Shown here: piece by piece, positions 31,892 through 40,593 of the stretch | How positions within the stretch are numbered: position 1 is the stretch's first letter | Layout: the number at the start of each line of letters is the position of its first letter | DNA from: Streptomyces sp. WAC 04229 | Lineage (GTDB): Bacteria; Actinomycetota; Actinomycetes; Streptomycetales; Streptomycetaceae | Assembly (NCBI RefSeq): GCF_003947455.1 | Contig: NZ_QHJH01000014.1 | Location: 1-64,000, forward strand | Reading direction: 5' to 3' | DNA: 64,000 bases | The notes under the pieces: generated by a model | The model's database searches: none | What the model was told of the DNA's origin: nothing | The model's input: only the letters and a program-made list of their open reading frames with translations | Position numbers and translations under genes: made by a program

Positions 31892-33268
31892 TCAGTCGCG
31901 TCCGCGGGCCCGTTTGAAGCGGTCCAGGCCCTCGGCGAGGTCGACGATCGGGTCCGGGTAGGCGTCGTACTTCGCGCGCTCCGGGCCCGTCAGCCGCCAC
32001 GGCTCGTGTACCAACCGCCCTTCCAGGCCCTCCAGTTCGGGCACCCAGCGTCGCACGTACGTCCCGTCCGGGTCGAAGCGCCGTGCCTGGGCCGTGGGGT
32101 TGAGGACGCGGTGCGGGCGGGTGTCCGTGCCGGTACCGGCGGTCCACTGCCAGTTCAGCTGGTTGTTGGCCACGTCGCCGTCCACGAGCAGGTCCAGGAA
32201 GTGCCGGGCGCCCACCCGCCAGTCGATGTAGAGCGTCTTGGTGAGGAAGCTGGCGGTCAGCAGCCGGGCCCGGTTGTGCATCCAGCCCTCGTGCCGCAGC
32301 TGGCGCATGGCCGCGTCGACGACCGGGTAGCCGGTTCGCCCGTCCTTCCAGGCGGCGATCTCCTCGTCCGCCTGGGCTCCGGTGCGCCAGCGGTCGTGCC
32401 TGGTGCGGTAGTCGGCCGTCGAGGCCTGCGGCCGCGCGGACAGCACCTGGGCGTGGAAGTCCCGCCAGGCGACCTGCCGCACGAACGCCTCGGCGCCGGC
32501 GCCGCCCTTGTCGCGGGCGCGGTGCACCAGCTCGACGGGGGAGAGGGCGCCGAAGTGCAGGTGCGGGGAGAGGCGCGAGGTGTCGTCGCCGGCCAGGTCG
32601 TCGTGCTGGTCCGCGTAGCCGGTGATGCCGTCGCGCAGCCAGGCCGTCAGACGTTTCCTGGCCTCCTCCTCGCCGCCGGCCGCCAGCCCCGGGGACAGTC
32701 CCGTGAGGTCGCTTCGGCTCGGCAGCGGCTCCGAGTCGACGCCGTCCGGGACCCGGACCTTGCGGGGCGCGGCGAGCGCGTCGCGGACGGAGCACTCGCT
32801 CCACCGCCGGAAGTACGGCGTGAAGACGGCGAAGTGGTCGGAGGAGGCCGGGGTGACCGCCCCCGGCGCCAGCACGGTCGTCACGGCATCGTGCACGTGC
32901 AGTCGGCAGCCCCGCGCCCCGAGGGCGTCCCGGAGCAGTTCCTCGCGCCGGTGCGCGTGCCCGCTGACGTCGGCCGCCATGTGCACCTCGTCGGCTCCCG
33001 CCTCGCCGGCCACCGCGCACACCTCCTCGACCAGGTCGCCGGAACGGACGATCAGCCGCCCGCCCCGCTCCCGCAGCCCCGCGTCCAGGTCGCGCAGGCA
33101 GTCGGCGAGGAAGGCGAGCCGGTTGGGCGCGGCGAAGCCGGCCGCGTCGACGGCCCGGTCGCGGACGAACAGCGGTACCACGGCCGCGGACCCGTCGAGC
33201 GCCGCGCGCAGGGGCGGATGGTCGTGCAGCCGCAGGTCACGGGTGAACAGGACGACCGACGTGGTCAT
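31892..33268 (-). CDS. phr: Deoxyribodipyrimidine photolyase
   Basis: A 458-residue DNA photolyase, which uses blue light and FADH- to reverse cyclobutane pyrimidine dimers. MTTSVVLFTRDLRLHDHPPL opens the Rossmann antenna domain (FTRDLR-x-x-D-x-x-x-L); the FAD domain shows LSPHLHFGALSPVEL, VRQVAWRDFHAQVL, WMHNRARLLTASFLTKTLYI and NQLNWQWTAGTGTDTRPH, with the expected W and N residues around FAD. GGAGCGCC precedes ATG 33268; open frame continues upstream but is unlike a photolyase. It follows the SDR-DUF2867 gene in the same direction with about 58 bases between them. Confidence 0.95.
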   Translation of the reverse strand: MTTSVVLFTRDLRLHDHPPLRAALDGSAAVVPLFVRDRAVDAAGFAAPNRLAFLADCLRDLDAGLRERGGRLIVRSGDLVEEVCAVAGEAGADEVHMAADVSGHAHRREELLRDALGARGCRLHVHDAVTTVLAPGAVTPASSDHFAVFTPYFRRWSECSVRDALAAPRKVRVPDGVDSEPLPSRSDLTGLSPGLAAGGEEEARKRLTAWLRDGITGYADQHDDLAGDDTSRLSPHLHFGALSPVELVHRARDKGGAGAEAFVRQVAWRDFHAQVLSARPQASTADYRTRHDRWRTGAQADEEIAAWKDGRTGYPVVDAAMRQLRHEGWMHNRARLLTASFLTKTLYIDWRVGARHFLDLLVDGDVANNQLNWQWTAGTGTDTRPHRVLNPTAQARRFDPDGTYVRRWVPELEGLEGRLVHEPWRLTGPERAKYDAYPDPIVDLAEGLDRFKRARGRD

Positions 33269-33326
33269 GGCGCTCCTCGCAGGGGGGTCGGGCCGCCGGA
33301 CCGGGCGGGGGCGACGCGCGGCGGTC

Positions 33327-34865
33327 TCATCGGGCCGCCGGGCCACGGGTGGCGGCCCGGGCGATGTTGCGGGCCATGCCGCCGAACACCACGGCATGGA
33401 ACGCCCACACGCTCCACCAGTAGGCGTGCCCGGCCAGTCCGTGCGGATGGAACAGCGCCCGCTGCCGGTACCGCGTCCGGCCGGTGTCGTCGGTGTCGGC
33501 GTACATCTCCAGCCAGGCCAGGCCCGGCAGCCGCATCTCGGCGCGCAGCCGCAGCAGCCGGCCCGGGACGATCTCCTCCACCCGCCAGAAGTCGAGCGAG
33601 TCGCCGGCCCGCAGCCGCGCGGCGTCCCGGCGGCCGCGGCGCAGGCCGACCCCGCCGACCAGCCGGTCGAGCCAGCCCCGTACCGCCCAGGCCAGCGGGA
33701 AGGAGTACCAGCCGTTGTCGCCGCCGATCCCCTCGATGACCCGCCACAGCGCGGCGGGCGAGGCGTCGACGGTCAGCGTGCGGTGGTCGGTGTAGAGACT
33801 GCCGCCCGCCCAGTCCGGGTCGGTGGGCAGCGGATCGCTGGGCGCCCCCGGCACCGACGCGGACGACCAGCGGGTGGTGACCTGGGCGTCCCGCACGCGT
33901 TGCAGGGCCAGCCGCAGTGCGCCGTCGAAGCCGAGCGGATACCCCGGCGGCGCGGGCACGTACTTCAGGATGTCGTTCTCCCGGCACACCACCTCGTGCC
34001 GCAGCGACTCGGTGAGCGGGCGGGCGATCGAGGCGGGGACGGGCGTGATCAGGCCGACCCAGTGGCTGGACAGGCCCGGTGACAGCATCGGCACCGAGAC
34101 GATCAGACGCTTGGGCAGCCGCGCCACCTCGGCGTAGCGGACCATCATCTCGCGGTAGGTCAGGACGTCCGGCCCGCCCACGTCGAAGGCGCGGGACACC
34201 TCCGCCGGCATCCGCGCGCTGCCGACGAGCGCGCGCAGCACGTCCCGGACGGCGATCGGCTGGATGCGGGTGTGCACCCAGCTGGGCGTGACCATCACCG
34301 GCAGCCGCTCGGTGAGATAGCGCAGCATCTCGAAGGAGGCCGACCCGGAGCCGATGACGATCGCGGCGCGCAGCACGGTCGTGGGCACACCGGAGGCCAG
34401 GAGGATGCGGCCGACCTCGGCACGGGAGCGCAGGTGCGGGGAGAGTTCCCGTTCCGGCACGTCGGACGGGGTCAGGCCGCCGAGATAGACGATGCGCCGC
34501 ACCCCGGCCGCCTCGGCCCGCTCGGCGAAGGTGCGCGCCGCGCGCCGGTCCGTCTCCTCGAAGTCGTCGCCGCTGCCCAGCGCGTGCACCAGGTAGTAGG
34601 CGACGTCCACGCCCTCCATCGCCCGCGACACCGAGTCGGCGTCCAGGACGTCGCCGCGCACCACCTCGGCCTCGCCGGCCCACGGGTGGTCGCGCAGCTT
34701 GTGCGGCGAGCGGGCCAGGCACCGCACCCGGTGGCCGGCGCCCAGCAGCTCCGGTACGAGCCGCCCGCCGACGTAGCCGGTGGCGCCGGTGACGAGGCAG
34801 CGCAGGTTCGTTCCCATGCCCTCACCCGGGCCTTCGCCGCTCGCGCGGTCGCGTTCTGCACTCAT
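33327..34865 (-). CDS. SDR-type oxidoreductase with DUF2867 domain
   Basis: A 512-residue two-domain protein. Residues about 20-330 form an extended/atypical SDR: CLVTGATGYVGGRLVPELL (cofactor loop), VRGDVLDADSVSRAMEGVDV, YYLVHAL and RIVYLGGL. Residues about 350-505 are DUF2867-like: WWSVWAFHAVVFGGMARNIA is the characteristic last helix. Such fusions commonly sit beside photolyase and carotenoid or light-response genes in actinobacteria, as here. No transmembrane segment is certain apart from a hydrophobic final helix. ATG 34865 has GGAGC upstream; ATG 34817 would be an alternative start. Confidence 0.87.
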   Translation of the reverse strand: MSAERDRASGEGPGEGMGTNLRCLVTGATGYVGGRLVPELLGAGHRVRCLARSPHKLRDHPWAGEAEVVRGDVLDADSVSRAMEGVDVAYYLVHALGSGDDFEETDRRAARTFAERAEAAGVRRIVYLGGLTPSDVPERELSPHLRSRAEVGRILLASGVPTTVLRAAIVIGSGSASFEMLRYLTERLPVMVTPSWVHTRIQPIAVRDVLRALVGSARMPAEVSRAFDVGGPDVLTYREMMVRYAEVARLPKRLIVSVPMLSPGLSSHWVGLITPVPASIARPLTESLRHEVVCRENDILKYVPAPPGYPLGFDGALRLALQRVRDAQVTTRWSSASVPGAPSDPLPTDPDWAGGSLYTDHRTLTVDASPAALWRVIEGIGGDNGWYSFPLAWAVRGWLDRLVGGVGLRRGRRDAARLRAGDSLDFWRVEEIVPGRLLRLRAEMRLPGLAWLEMYADTDDTGRTRYRQRALFHPHGLAGHAYWWSVWAFHAVVFGGMARNIARAATRGPAAR

Positions 34866-34968
34866 GGGGCTCCGTCTCTCACGGGACAGTCGTCACGTGA
34901 TCACTTCCCGCGGGCGCACGGTGATGGATGCGCGGGTTCCCAGGTTGACCCTTCTATACGCTGATCGC

Positions 34969-35475
34969 GTGGCGACAGCGAACCAGCGCGGGCAGCACCC
35001 GCACGAACGGGGGACCGGGGCCGGTCCCGAGACGAGTGACCTGCACGTCCTCGCCTCGCACCTGAGGCGGATGAACGGCGAGATCAACCGCCTCGTGCAC
35101 GGTTTCGCCGGCAGCCAAGGCCTGCACCCCACCGACGTGCAGGCGCTCGCGGCGATCCTCGACTCGCCCGAGCCCATGACCCCGGGCCGGCTGCGCGAGC
35201 ACCTCGGGCTCACCTCGGGCGCGGTGACCGCGTGCGTGGACCGGCTGGAGCGCGCGGGGCACGTGCGCCGGGTCCGGGAGAGCGCCGACCGCAGGGTCGT
35301 CCATCTGCACTACGTGCCGGACGCGCGGGCGGCGGCCCGGACGTACTTCAGGCCGCTGGCCGAGGCCGCCGCGTCGGCCCGCTCGCGCTTCGACGAGGAC
35401 GAACTGACGGTCGTGGTGCGTTTCCTGGCGGCGATGAACCAGGAACTGGGTCTCGTACGGTCCGACGCCGGCTGA
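34969..35475 (+). CDS. MarR-family transcriptional regulator
   Basis: A 168-residue regulator. HLRRMNGEINRLVHGFAGSQ is the dimer helix, and the winged helix follows with LHPTDVQALAAILDSPEPMT, LREHLGLTSGAVTACVDRLE and GHVRRVRESADRRVVHLH (wing R-x-x-x-x-x-D-R-R). GTG 34969 is placed about eight bases after a TATACG -10-like hexamer (34955-34960), so the mRNA may be leaderless; in-frame ATG 34924 is the alternative. It is followed by an MMPL transporter gene 141 bases downstream, with an inverted repeat between, and is divergent from the SDR-DUF2867/photolyase operon. It probably controls the transporter. Confidence 0.88.
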   Translation: MATANQRGQHPHERGTGAGPETSDLHVLASHLRRMNGEINRLVHGFAGSQGLHPTDVQALAAILDSPEPMTPGRLREHLGLTSGAVTACVDRLERAGHVRRVRESADRRVVHLHYVPDARAAARTYFRPLAEAAASARSRFDEDELTVVVRFLAAMNQELGLVRSDAG

Positions 35476-35548
35476 CCGACCGCCGTCCACCGCATCCGGA
35501 GGAGTTGCCGGGGCAGAAGACCGGTGTGTCACGAGGCCCCAAGTAGTT

Positions 35549-35563
35549 CAATCATTGAGATTG
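35549..35563. promoter_or_regulatory. CAATC-N5-GATTG inverted repeat, candidate MarR operator
   Basis: Five-base perfect arms (35549-35553 and 35559-35563) in an unusually AT-rich stretch (35540-35580) between the MarR gene and the MMPL gene. Size and spacing fit MarR dimers. It lies about 55 bases upstream of the transporter start. Confidence 0.55.
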
Positions 35564-35616
35564 TTTATGATCGAGTTACTTTCCTCGCCGCCGGAGACCA
35601 GGAGACCTGAAGACCG

Positions 35617-37710
35617 ATGTCCATCCCCACCCGACGCGCCCGCTGGCTCGTCCCGATCGTCCTGCTTCTGGCCTGGCTCGGCATCGGAGGAGTACTCGGC
35701 CCGTACGCCGGGAAGCTCGGCGAGGTCGCCACCAACGACCAGGCCGCCTTCCTGCCCCGCAGCGCGGAGTCCACCCGGGTCGTCGACGCCCAGAAGGCGT
35801 TCCAGCAGGACGAGACGCTCCCGGTGATCGTCGTGTGGACCGCGGACGACGGCGGCTCCGTCACCGAGCACCGCGCGGCGGCCACCCGGTCGGTCGCCTC
35901 CGTGGAGGGTGAGCCCGGCGTCGTGGGGGCCCCGTCACCGGCGCTGCCCTCCGAGGACGGCGAGGCGCTCCAGGCCGTCGTCCAGCTGAGGCCCGACCTC
36001 GGCGAGGCGCTGCCCGACGCCCTGGAACGCGTCCAGGACGCCGTCGGGAAGGTGCCCGGCACCGAGGCGCAGCTCGCGGGACCGGCCGCCTCCCAGGCCG
36101 ACCTCTCCGACGCCTTCTCCGGCATCGACGGACTGCTGCTCGGCGTCGCCCTGATCACCGTGCTGGTGATCCTGCTGCTCGTCTACCGCAGCGTCCTGCT
36201 GCCCCTGGTCATCATCCTCGGCGCGGTCTTCGCCCTCGGCCTGGCCTGCGCGATCGTGTACGCCCTCGCCGACCGCGGCGTCGTGCGCGTGGACGGGCAG
36301 GTCCAGGGCATCCTCTCCATCCTGGTCATCGGCGCCGCCACCGACTACGCGCTGCTGCTCACCGCCCGCTTCCGCGAGGAACTCGCCCGGCACCCCGACC
36401 GGTTCGGCGCCGTCCTCGCCGCGCTGCGGGCCTCCTGGGGCGCCGTCGTCGCCAGCGCGGCGACCGTCGCCCTGGGCCTGCTGGCGCTGCTGCTCAGCGA
36501 CCTCACCAACAACCGCGCGCTCGGGCCCGTCGGCGCCATCGGCATCGTCTGCGCGGTGCTGAGCACGCTCACCTTCCTGCCCGCCGTGCTGGTGCTGCTC
36601 GGCCGCGCCGCCTACTGGCCGGCCAAGCCCGTCCGGACCGGCGACCCCGAAGCCGGGCACCGCCTGTGGCACCGCGTCGCCGAACGGGTGGACCGGGCCC
36701 CGCGCCGCATCTGGGCGGTCTCGCTGGCCGCGCTGATCGCCTGCGCCGCCTTCGCGCCGACCCTGACCTCCCGGGGCGTCCCGCTGGACGAGATCTTCGT
36801 CAACGACGCGCCCTCGGTCTCCGCCCAGCAGACGCTGGCCCGGCACTTCCCGGGCGGCTCCGGCAACCCCGCCGTGATCATCGCCGACGCCGACCGGCTC
36901 GACCCGGTCCTCACGGCCGCCCGCGACACTCGCGGCGTCGCCTCCGCCGCCCCGGTCACCGCCTCCGGCCGCCCCGGGGGCGGGGAGCCGAAGGTCGTCG
37001 ACGGCCGGGTGCGGATCGACGCGACGCTCCAGGCGCCGGCCGACAGCGACGCCGCCAAGAGCGCGGTGGCCCGGCTCAGGTCCGCCGTCCACGAGGTGCC
37101 CGGCGCGGACGCCCTGGTCGGCGGGTACACCGCCCAGCAGTACGACACCCAGCGCACCGCCGAACACGACCGCACGCTCATCGTGCCCGTGGTCCTCGCC
37201 ATCATCCTGGTCATCCTGATCGCCCTGCTGCGCTCGCTGCTGATGCCGGTGCTGCTGGTGGCCACGGTGGCGCTGAACTTCCTGGCCACCCTGGGCATCT
37301 CGGCCCTCGTCTTCACCCACGTGTTCGGTTTCAGCGGCACGGACGCCTCCGTCCCGCTGTACGGGTTCGTGTTCCTGGTCGCCCTGGGCGTGGACTACAA
37401 CATCTTCCTGATGTCCCGGGTGCGCCAGGAGTCGCTGCGGCACGGGGTGCGGGAGGGCATCCTGCGGGGCCTGACCGCCACCGGCGGCGTGATCACCTCC
37501 GCCGGTGTCGTCCTCGCCGCCACCTTCGCCGCGCTCGGGGTGATCCCGCTGGCCTTCCTGGTGCAGATCGCCTTCATCGTGGCCTTCGGCGTCCTGCTGG
37601 ACACCCTCGTGGTGCGCTCCCTGCTGGTGCCCGCGCTCGCCCGCGACATCGGCCGCGTCGCCTGGTGGCCGAGCCGGCTCGGCCACCGCACACCGCCCGG
37701 GACGGAGTGA
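35617..37710 (+). CDS. MMPL/RND-family transporter
   Basis: A 697-residue membrane protein with two repeats of one helix, one large outer loop and five helices: TM1 at WLVPIVLLLAWLGIG, TM2-6 from LLLGVALITVLVILLLVYRS to LSTLTFLPAVLVLL; then the second loop (about 380-510) and TM8-12 from LIVPVVLAIILVILIALLRS. GAATDYALLLTARFREEL and ALGVDYNIFLMSRVRQE are the duplicated MMPL motifs with the Asp-Tyr pairs that carry protons. MMPL proteins export lipids or small hydrophobic compounds; substrate unknown. The upstream MarR gene is the likely regulator. Its ATG follows AGGAGACC. Confidence 0.93.
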   Translation: MSIPTRRARWLVPIVLLLAWLGIGGVLGPYAGKLGEVATNDQAAFLPRSAESTRVVDAQKAFQQDETLPVIVVWTADDGGSVTEHRAAATRSVASVEGEPGVVGAPSPALPSEDGEALQAVVQLRPDLGEALPDALERVQDAVGKVPGTEAQLAGPAASQADLSDAFSGIDGLLLGVALITVLVILLLVYRSVLLPLVIILGAVFALGLACAIVYALADRGVVRVDGQVQGILSILVIGAATDYALLLTARFREELARHPDRFGAVLAALRASWGAVVASAATVALGLLALLLSDLTNNRALGPVGAIGIVCAVLSTLTFLPAVLVLLGRAAYWPAKPVRTGDPEAGHRLWHRVAERVDRAPRRIWAVSLAALIACAAFAPTLTSRGVPLDEIFVNDAPSVSAQQTLARHFPGGSGNPAVIIADADRLDPVLTAARDTRGVASAAPVTASGRPGGGEPKVVDGRVRIDATLQAPADSDAAKSAVARLRSAVHEVPGADALVGGYTAQQYDTQRTAEHDRTLIVPVVLAIILVILIALLRSLLMPVLLVATVALNFLATLGISALVFTHVFGFSGTDASVPLYGFVFLVALGVDYNIFLMSRVRQESLRHGVREGILRGLTATGGVITSAGVVLAATFAALGVIPLAFLVQIAFIVAFGVLLDTLVVRSLLVPALARDIGRVAWWPSRLGHRTPPGTE

Positions 37711-37723
37711 CCCGGGCGGGACG

Positions 37724-38149
37724 TCACGCGCCGGGAGCCCCCGCGACGGGCCGCACCGTGCCGAGGAAGCGCCGCACCTCGATCTCGATGACGACCCGCT
37801 CCGGGTTCTCCCGGGGCTGCCGGTAGCGGGCCGCGTAGCGGACCTCCGCGTCGCGGACCGACCCGGCGTCCTCCCGCACGGTCGCGACGCCCTCCAGGGT
37901 GGACCAGCGTCTGCCGTCGACCTGCCCCACGGCGACGACGGCGGACCCGGCCCGCAGCACGTTGCGGGCCTTGGCGGTGCCCCGGCCGGTGATGACCCGG
38001 GCCGTGCGCGTGGTGTGGTCGTACGTCACTCCGACCGGGACCAGGTGCGGGCTCCCGTCCGCGCGCGGCGTCGACAGGAAGCACACCCGGCGCTCCCGCC
38101 AGAACCCGACGAACTCCTCGTCCGCGTCGTGCCGTTCCCCGGTGTCCAT
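37724..38149 (-). CDS. PPOX-class F420-dependent/FMN split-barrel protein
   Basis: A 141-residue protein. RRVCFLSTPRADGSPHLVPVG is the typical opening of F420-dependent PPOX enzymes (F-L-S-T-x-R-x-D-G-x-P-H-x-x-P-V), then RTARVITGRGTAKARNVLRA (cofactor loop with Lys/Arg) and SAVVAVGQVDGRRWSTLEGVA. The end RFLGTVRPV is usual. ATG 38149 has GAGGAGA upstream; the longer frame to 38194 lacks one. Substrate unknown. It is convergent with the MMPL gene, 13 bases from its stop. Confidence 0.87.
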   Translation of the reverse strand: MDTGERHDADEEFVGFWRERRVCFLSTPRADGSPHLVPVGVTYDHTTRTARVITGRGTAKARNVLRAGSAVVAVGQVDGRRWSTLEGVATVREDAGSVRDAEVRYAARYRQPRENPERVVIEIEVRRFLGTVRPVAGAPGA

Positions 38150-38240
38150 CCGATCTCCTCGTCCGAGCCGCGTGTGTCCCGTCGGGAACAGCATCGCCCG
38201 AGGCGCCGCGGCGCCGCTCGGCGGGGTGCGCGCACCGGGA

Positions 38241-38456
38241 TCAGGCGGCGGCGTCCCGTTCCGCGGGGCGCGGCGCGGCCGCCTCGGGGAGGCGGGCGGG
38301 GGCGTCCTGGCCGCGGCCGCCCGGGAGGAGTCTCAGATGGCGGCGCCGGGCGTGCCGGGCCGGGACCGGATCGGCGAAGAGCCGGTCCTCCAGATACGTC
38401 ATGGTGAACAGCAGCAGCCCGACTCCGGGCAACAGCAGGACGGCAACATAAACCAC
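38241..38456 (-). CDS. Small membrane protein with basic tail
   Basis: A 71-residue protein. One membrane helix (VVYVAVLLLPGVGLLLFTMT) is followed by YLEDRLFADP and an Arg/Pro-rich cytoplasmic tail. GTG 38456 is preceded by GGAGGGGGAC at nine bases; an upstream extension of the frame to 38600 is polar and low-complexity, so I do not include it. Similar short V-Y-V-A-V-L-L-L-P proteins are frequent in Streptomyces; function unknown. Confidence 0.7.
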   Translation of the reverse strand: MVYVAVLLLPGVGLLLFTMTYLEDRLFADPVPARHARRRHLRLLPGGRGQDAPARLPEAAAPRPAERDAAA

Positions 38457-38682
38457 GGCGCGGGTCCCCCTCCGCTGTGGACGACTCCCTGCGGGTTCCC
38501 CGGCGGACGCCGGTGATGGGCCGGTAACGAGTGAAGATGACGCAACTGTCGGACATAGGGGGCGAGTGACGGGAACGAGGGTGCGTGTGTCGCGACTCAC
38601 CGGCCGTCATGTTCGGGCCCCGGGTGGGTAGGCGGCCCCGACGGCGGACACGTCATCCCCGAAGAACGGAGCAGTCGAGCCG

Positions 38683-39684
38683 ATGTCGCACACCTTCCCA
38701 CCCACCGGCCGGGGCACGGACACGCGGTTGGCGGCCTCCTGGTCGGACTGGTTCGGCGACCACACCGAGGCGCTCATCGGGATACCCCTGCGCATCGCGC
38801 TCATCGTCGTGGTCCTCCTGGTGCTGCGCGCGGTGGCCAAGCGGGCCATCACCCGGGTCGTCCAGCGGGTCCTGGAACCACCGGCGGGCGAGGCCGAGCG
38901 CAGCAGGCCACGCAGGTCCGGCCGGGGTGCCGCCGTCCTGCACCGCGACCGGTCCCGGGCGCGGCAACGCCGCGAACAGCGGGCCCGCACCATCGGCTCG
39001 GTGCTCAGCAGCGTCGTGACCATCGTGCTGTTCATGGTCGGCGTGGCCATGGTGCTCGACCAGGTCGGCATCGCGCTCGGTCCGCTGCTCGCCAGCGCCG
39101 GAGTGGTCGGCCTGGCGATCGGTTTCGGCGCGCAGAGCCTCGTCGCCGACTACCTGTCCGGCCTGCTCATCATGGTCGAGGACCAGTACGGCGTCGGCGA
39201 CTCCGTCGACCTCGGGGAGGCCATCGGCGAGGTCGAGCACGTCGGCCTGCGGCTGACCCACGTGCGCGACCTCAACGGCGGTCTGTGGCACATCCGCAAC
39301 GGCGAGATCCTGCGGGTCCGCAACGACAGTCAGGAGTGGGCGCGGGCCGTCCTGGACGTCGCCGTCGCCCACGACGCGAACCTCGACACGGTCTACCGCG
39401 TGCTGGAGGACACCGGCCGCGCGCTGCGCGAGGAACCGGAGTTCGCCGACGTCCTGCTGGAGGACCCCGCCGTGTGGGGCGTGCAGTCCCTGGACGCCGA
39501 GGGCGTGCTGGTGCGCCTCGCGGTCAGGACCGAGCCGCTCCAGCAGTGGGGCGTCACCCGCGAACTGCGCCGCCGGGTCAAGGACGCGCTGGACAACGCG
39601 GGCATCGAGACCCCCTTCCCTCGGCGGACCGTGTGGCTGCGCACCGACCCGTCGGACGCCGAGGCGGACGCGCTCACCCGCTGA
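38683..39684 (+). CDS. Mechanosensitive ion channel, MscS family
   Basis: A 333-residue channel subunit. A first helix at about 34-52 (IALIVVVLLVLRAVAKR) is followed by a basic loop and two further helices; the pore helix TM3 is LASAGVVGLAIGFGAQSLVADYLSGLLIM with the Gly/Ala packing of MscS. The beta domain follows (YGVGDSVDLG ... WHIRNGEILRVRN) and the alpha/beta C-terminal domain ends near residue 320. It opens on membrane tension to release osmolytes. The sequence between helices (RSRPRRSGRGAAV) is an unusual basic insert. Alone, it is followed by a palindrome at 39701. Confidence 0.92.
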   Translation: MSHTFPPTGRGTDTRLAASWSDWFGDHTEALIGIPLRIALIVVVLLVLRAVAKRAITRVVQRVLEPPAGEAERSRPRRSGRGAAVLHRDRSRARQRREQRARTIGSVLSSVVTIVLFMVGVAMVLDQVGIALGPLLASAGVVGLAIGFGAQSLVADYLSGLLIMVEDQYGVGDSVDLGEAIGEVEHVGLRLTHVRDLNGGLWHIRNGEILRVRNDSQEWARAVLDVAVAHDANLDTVYRVLEDTGRALREEPEFADVLLEDPAVWGVQSLDAEGVLVRLAVRTEPLQQWGVTRELRRRVKDALDNAGIETPFPRRTVWLRTDPSDAEADALTR

Positions 39685-39700
39685 CACGCGAGGGCCGGAA

Positions 39701-39717
39701 TTTGCCGGTCCGGCAAA
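39701..39717. promoter_or_regulatory. TTTGCCGG-T-CCGGCAAA perfect palindrome
   Basis: Eight-base arms around a single T, just after the MscS stop and about 104 bases before the methyltransferase start. The one-base spacer is too tight for a terminator hairpin, so an operator is more likely. Confidence 0.5.
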
Positions 39718-39820
39718 CACCTTTGGCGTCGCCGGTGCGGCCGGTGCAGCCTGCGTACGGGCGCGTGCACACGGCGCGCCCCGTGTCGCAGACGCGTCCG
39801 AACGCCGCCCAGGAGGCACC

Positions 39821-40456
39821 ATGACCGACCTGCCCCTCCCCGCCCCCGCCGCGGAGTTCTGGGAGGCCCGCTACCGCGACACCGACCGGGTCTGGAGCGG
39901 CCGCCCCAACGGCCTGCTGGTGCGCGAGGCGAGCAGCCTCACACCCGGGACCGCGCTGGACCTCGGCTGCGGTGAGGGCGCTGACGCCGTGTGGCTGGCC
40001 GCCCGCGGCTGGCGGGTCACCGGCGTGGACATCTCCGGCACCGCTCTCGAACGCGCCGCCGGGCACGCGGCCGAGGCCGGGGTGGGCGACCGGGTCGCCT
40101 GGGAACGCCACGAGCTGGGACTCTCCTTCCCCGAGGGCGCGTTCGACCTGGTCAACGCGCAGTACCTGCAGTCCCCGGTCGCCTTCGACCAGCGGGCGGT
40201 ACTGGACGCCGCGGCGCGGGCCGTGGCGCACGGCGGCACGCTGTTGGTCGTGATGCACGCCGGCTGGCCCTCCTGGCAGACCGAGCCGCCCTTCGACGCG
40301 GTCTTCCCCACCCTGGACGGGGTCCTCGCCGAACTCGCCCTGCCGGACGGCGAGTGGACCGTCGTGACCGCGGAGACCGTCCGCCGTCCGAGCGTCTCAC
40401 CGGAGGGTGCCGAGGGCTTCCGCGAGGACAACGTGTGGCGCCTGCGCCGGGCGTGA
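39821..40456 (+). CDS. Class I SAM-dependent methyltransferase
   Basis: A 211-residue enzyme. FWEARYRDTDRVWSGRPNGLL is the start shared by TehB/thiopurine-like methyltransferases; ALDLGCGEGADAVWLAARG is motif I (SAM), GVDISGTALERA the acidic post-I loop, and FDLVNAQYLQSP motif II. Such proteins often methylate tellurite or other small toxic molecules, but the substrate is not deducible. AGGAGGCACC precedes the ATG. A palindrome lies at 39701-39717 upstream. Confidence 0.88.
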   Translation: MTDLPLPAPAAEFWEARYRDTDRVWSGRPNGLLVREASSLTPGTALDLGCGEGADAVWLAARGWRVTGVDISGTALERAAGHAAEAGVGDRVAWERHELGLSFPEGAFDLVNAQYLQSPVAFDQRAVLDAAARAVAHGGTLLVVMHAGWPSWQTEPPFDAVFPTLDGVLAELALPDGEWTVVTAETVRRPSVSPEGAEGFREDNVWRLRRA

Positions 40457-40593
40457 GAGCCCCGGCGCGCCTCGTATGTCGCTTTTGTTGAAGAAGTTAT
40501 CTTCTGAGAATTTTGAGAAGAGAGGCATGTTTTGGGACTCACCGGACACCCTTGGGTGTGAAGGCCATTTGGCTACCAGAGGGAGATGGTGAA
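40457..40593. promoter_or_regulatory. AT-rich promoter/leader of the peptide operon
   Basis: This 137-base stretch is by far the most AT-rich in the surroundings (40480-40545). It carries AGAAG-TTAT-CTTCT (40492-40505) and ACACCC-TT-GGGTGT (40546-40559), the latter a perfect 14-base palindrome about 35 bases before the peptide start. Nothing longer than 15 codons is translated well here. It is the only plausible promoter for the five genes that follow, and the palindrome is a candidate operator. Confidence 0.6.
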
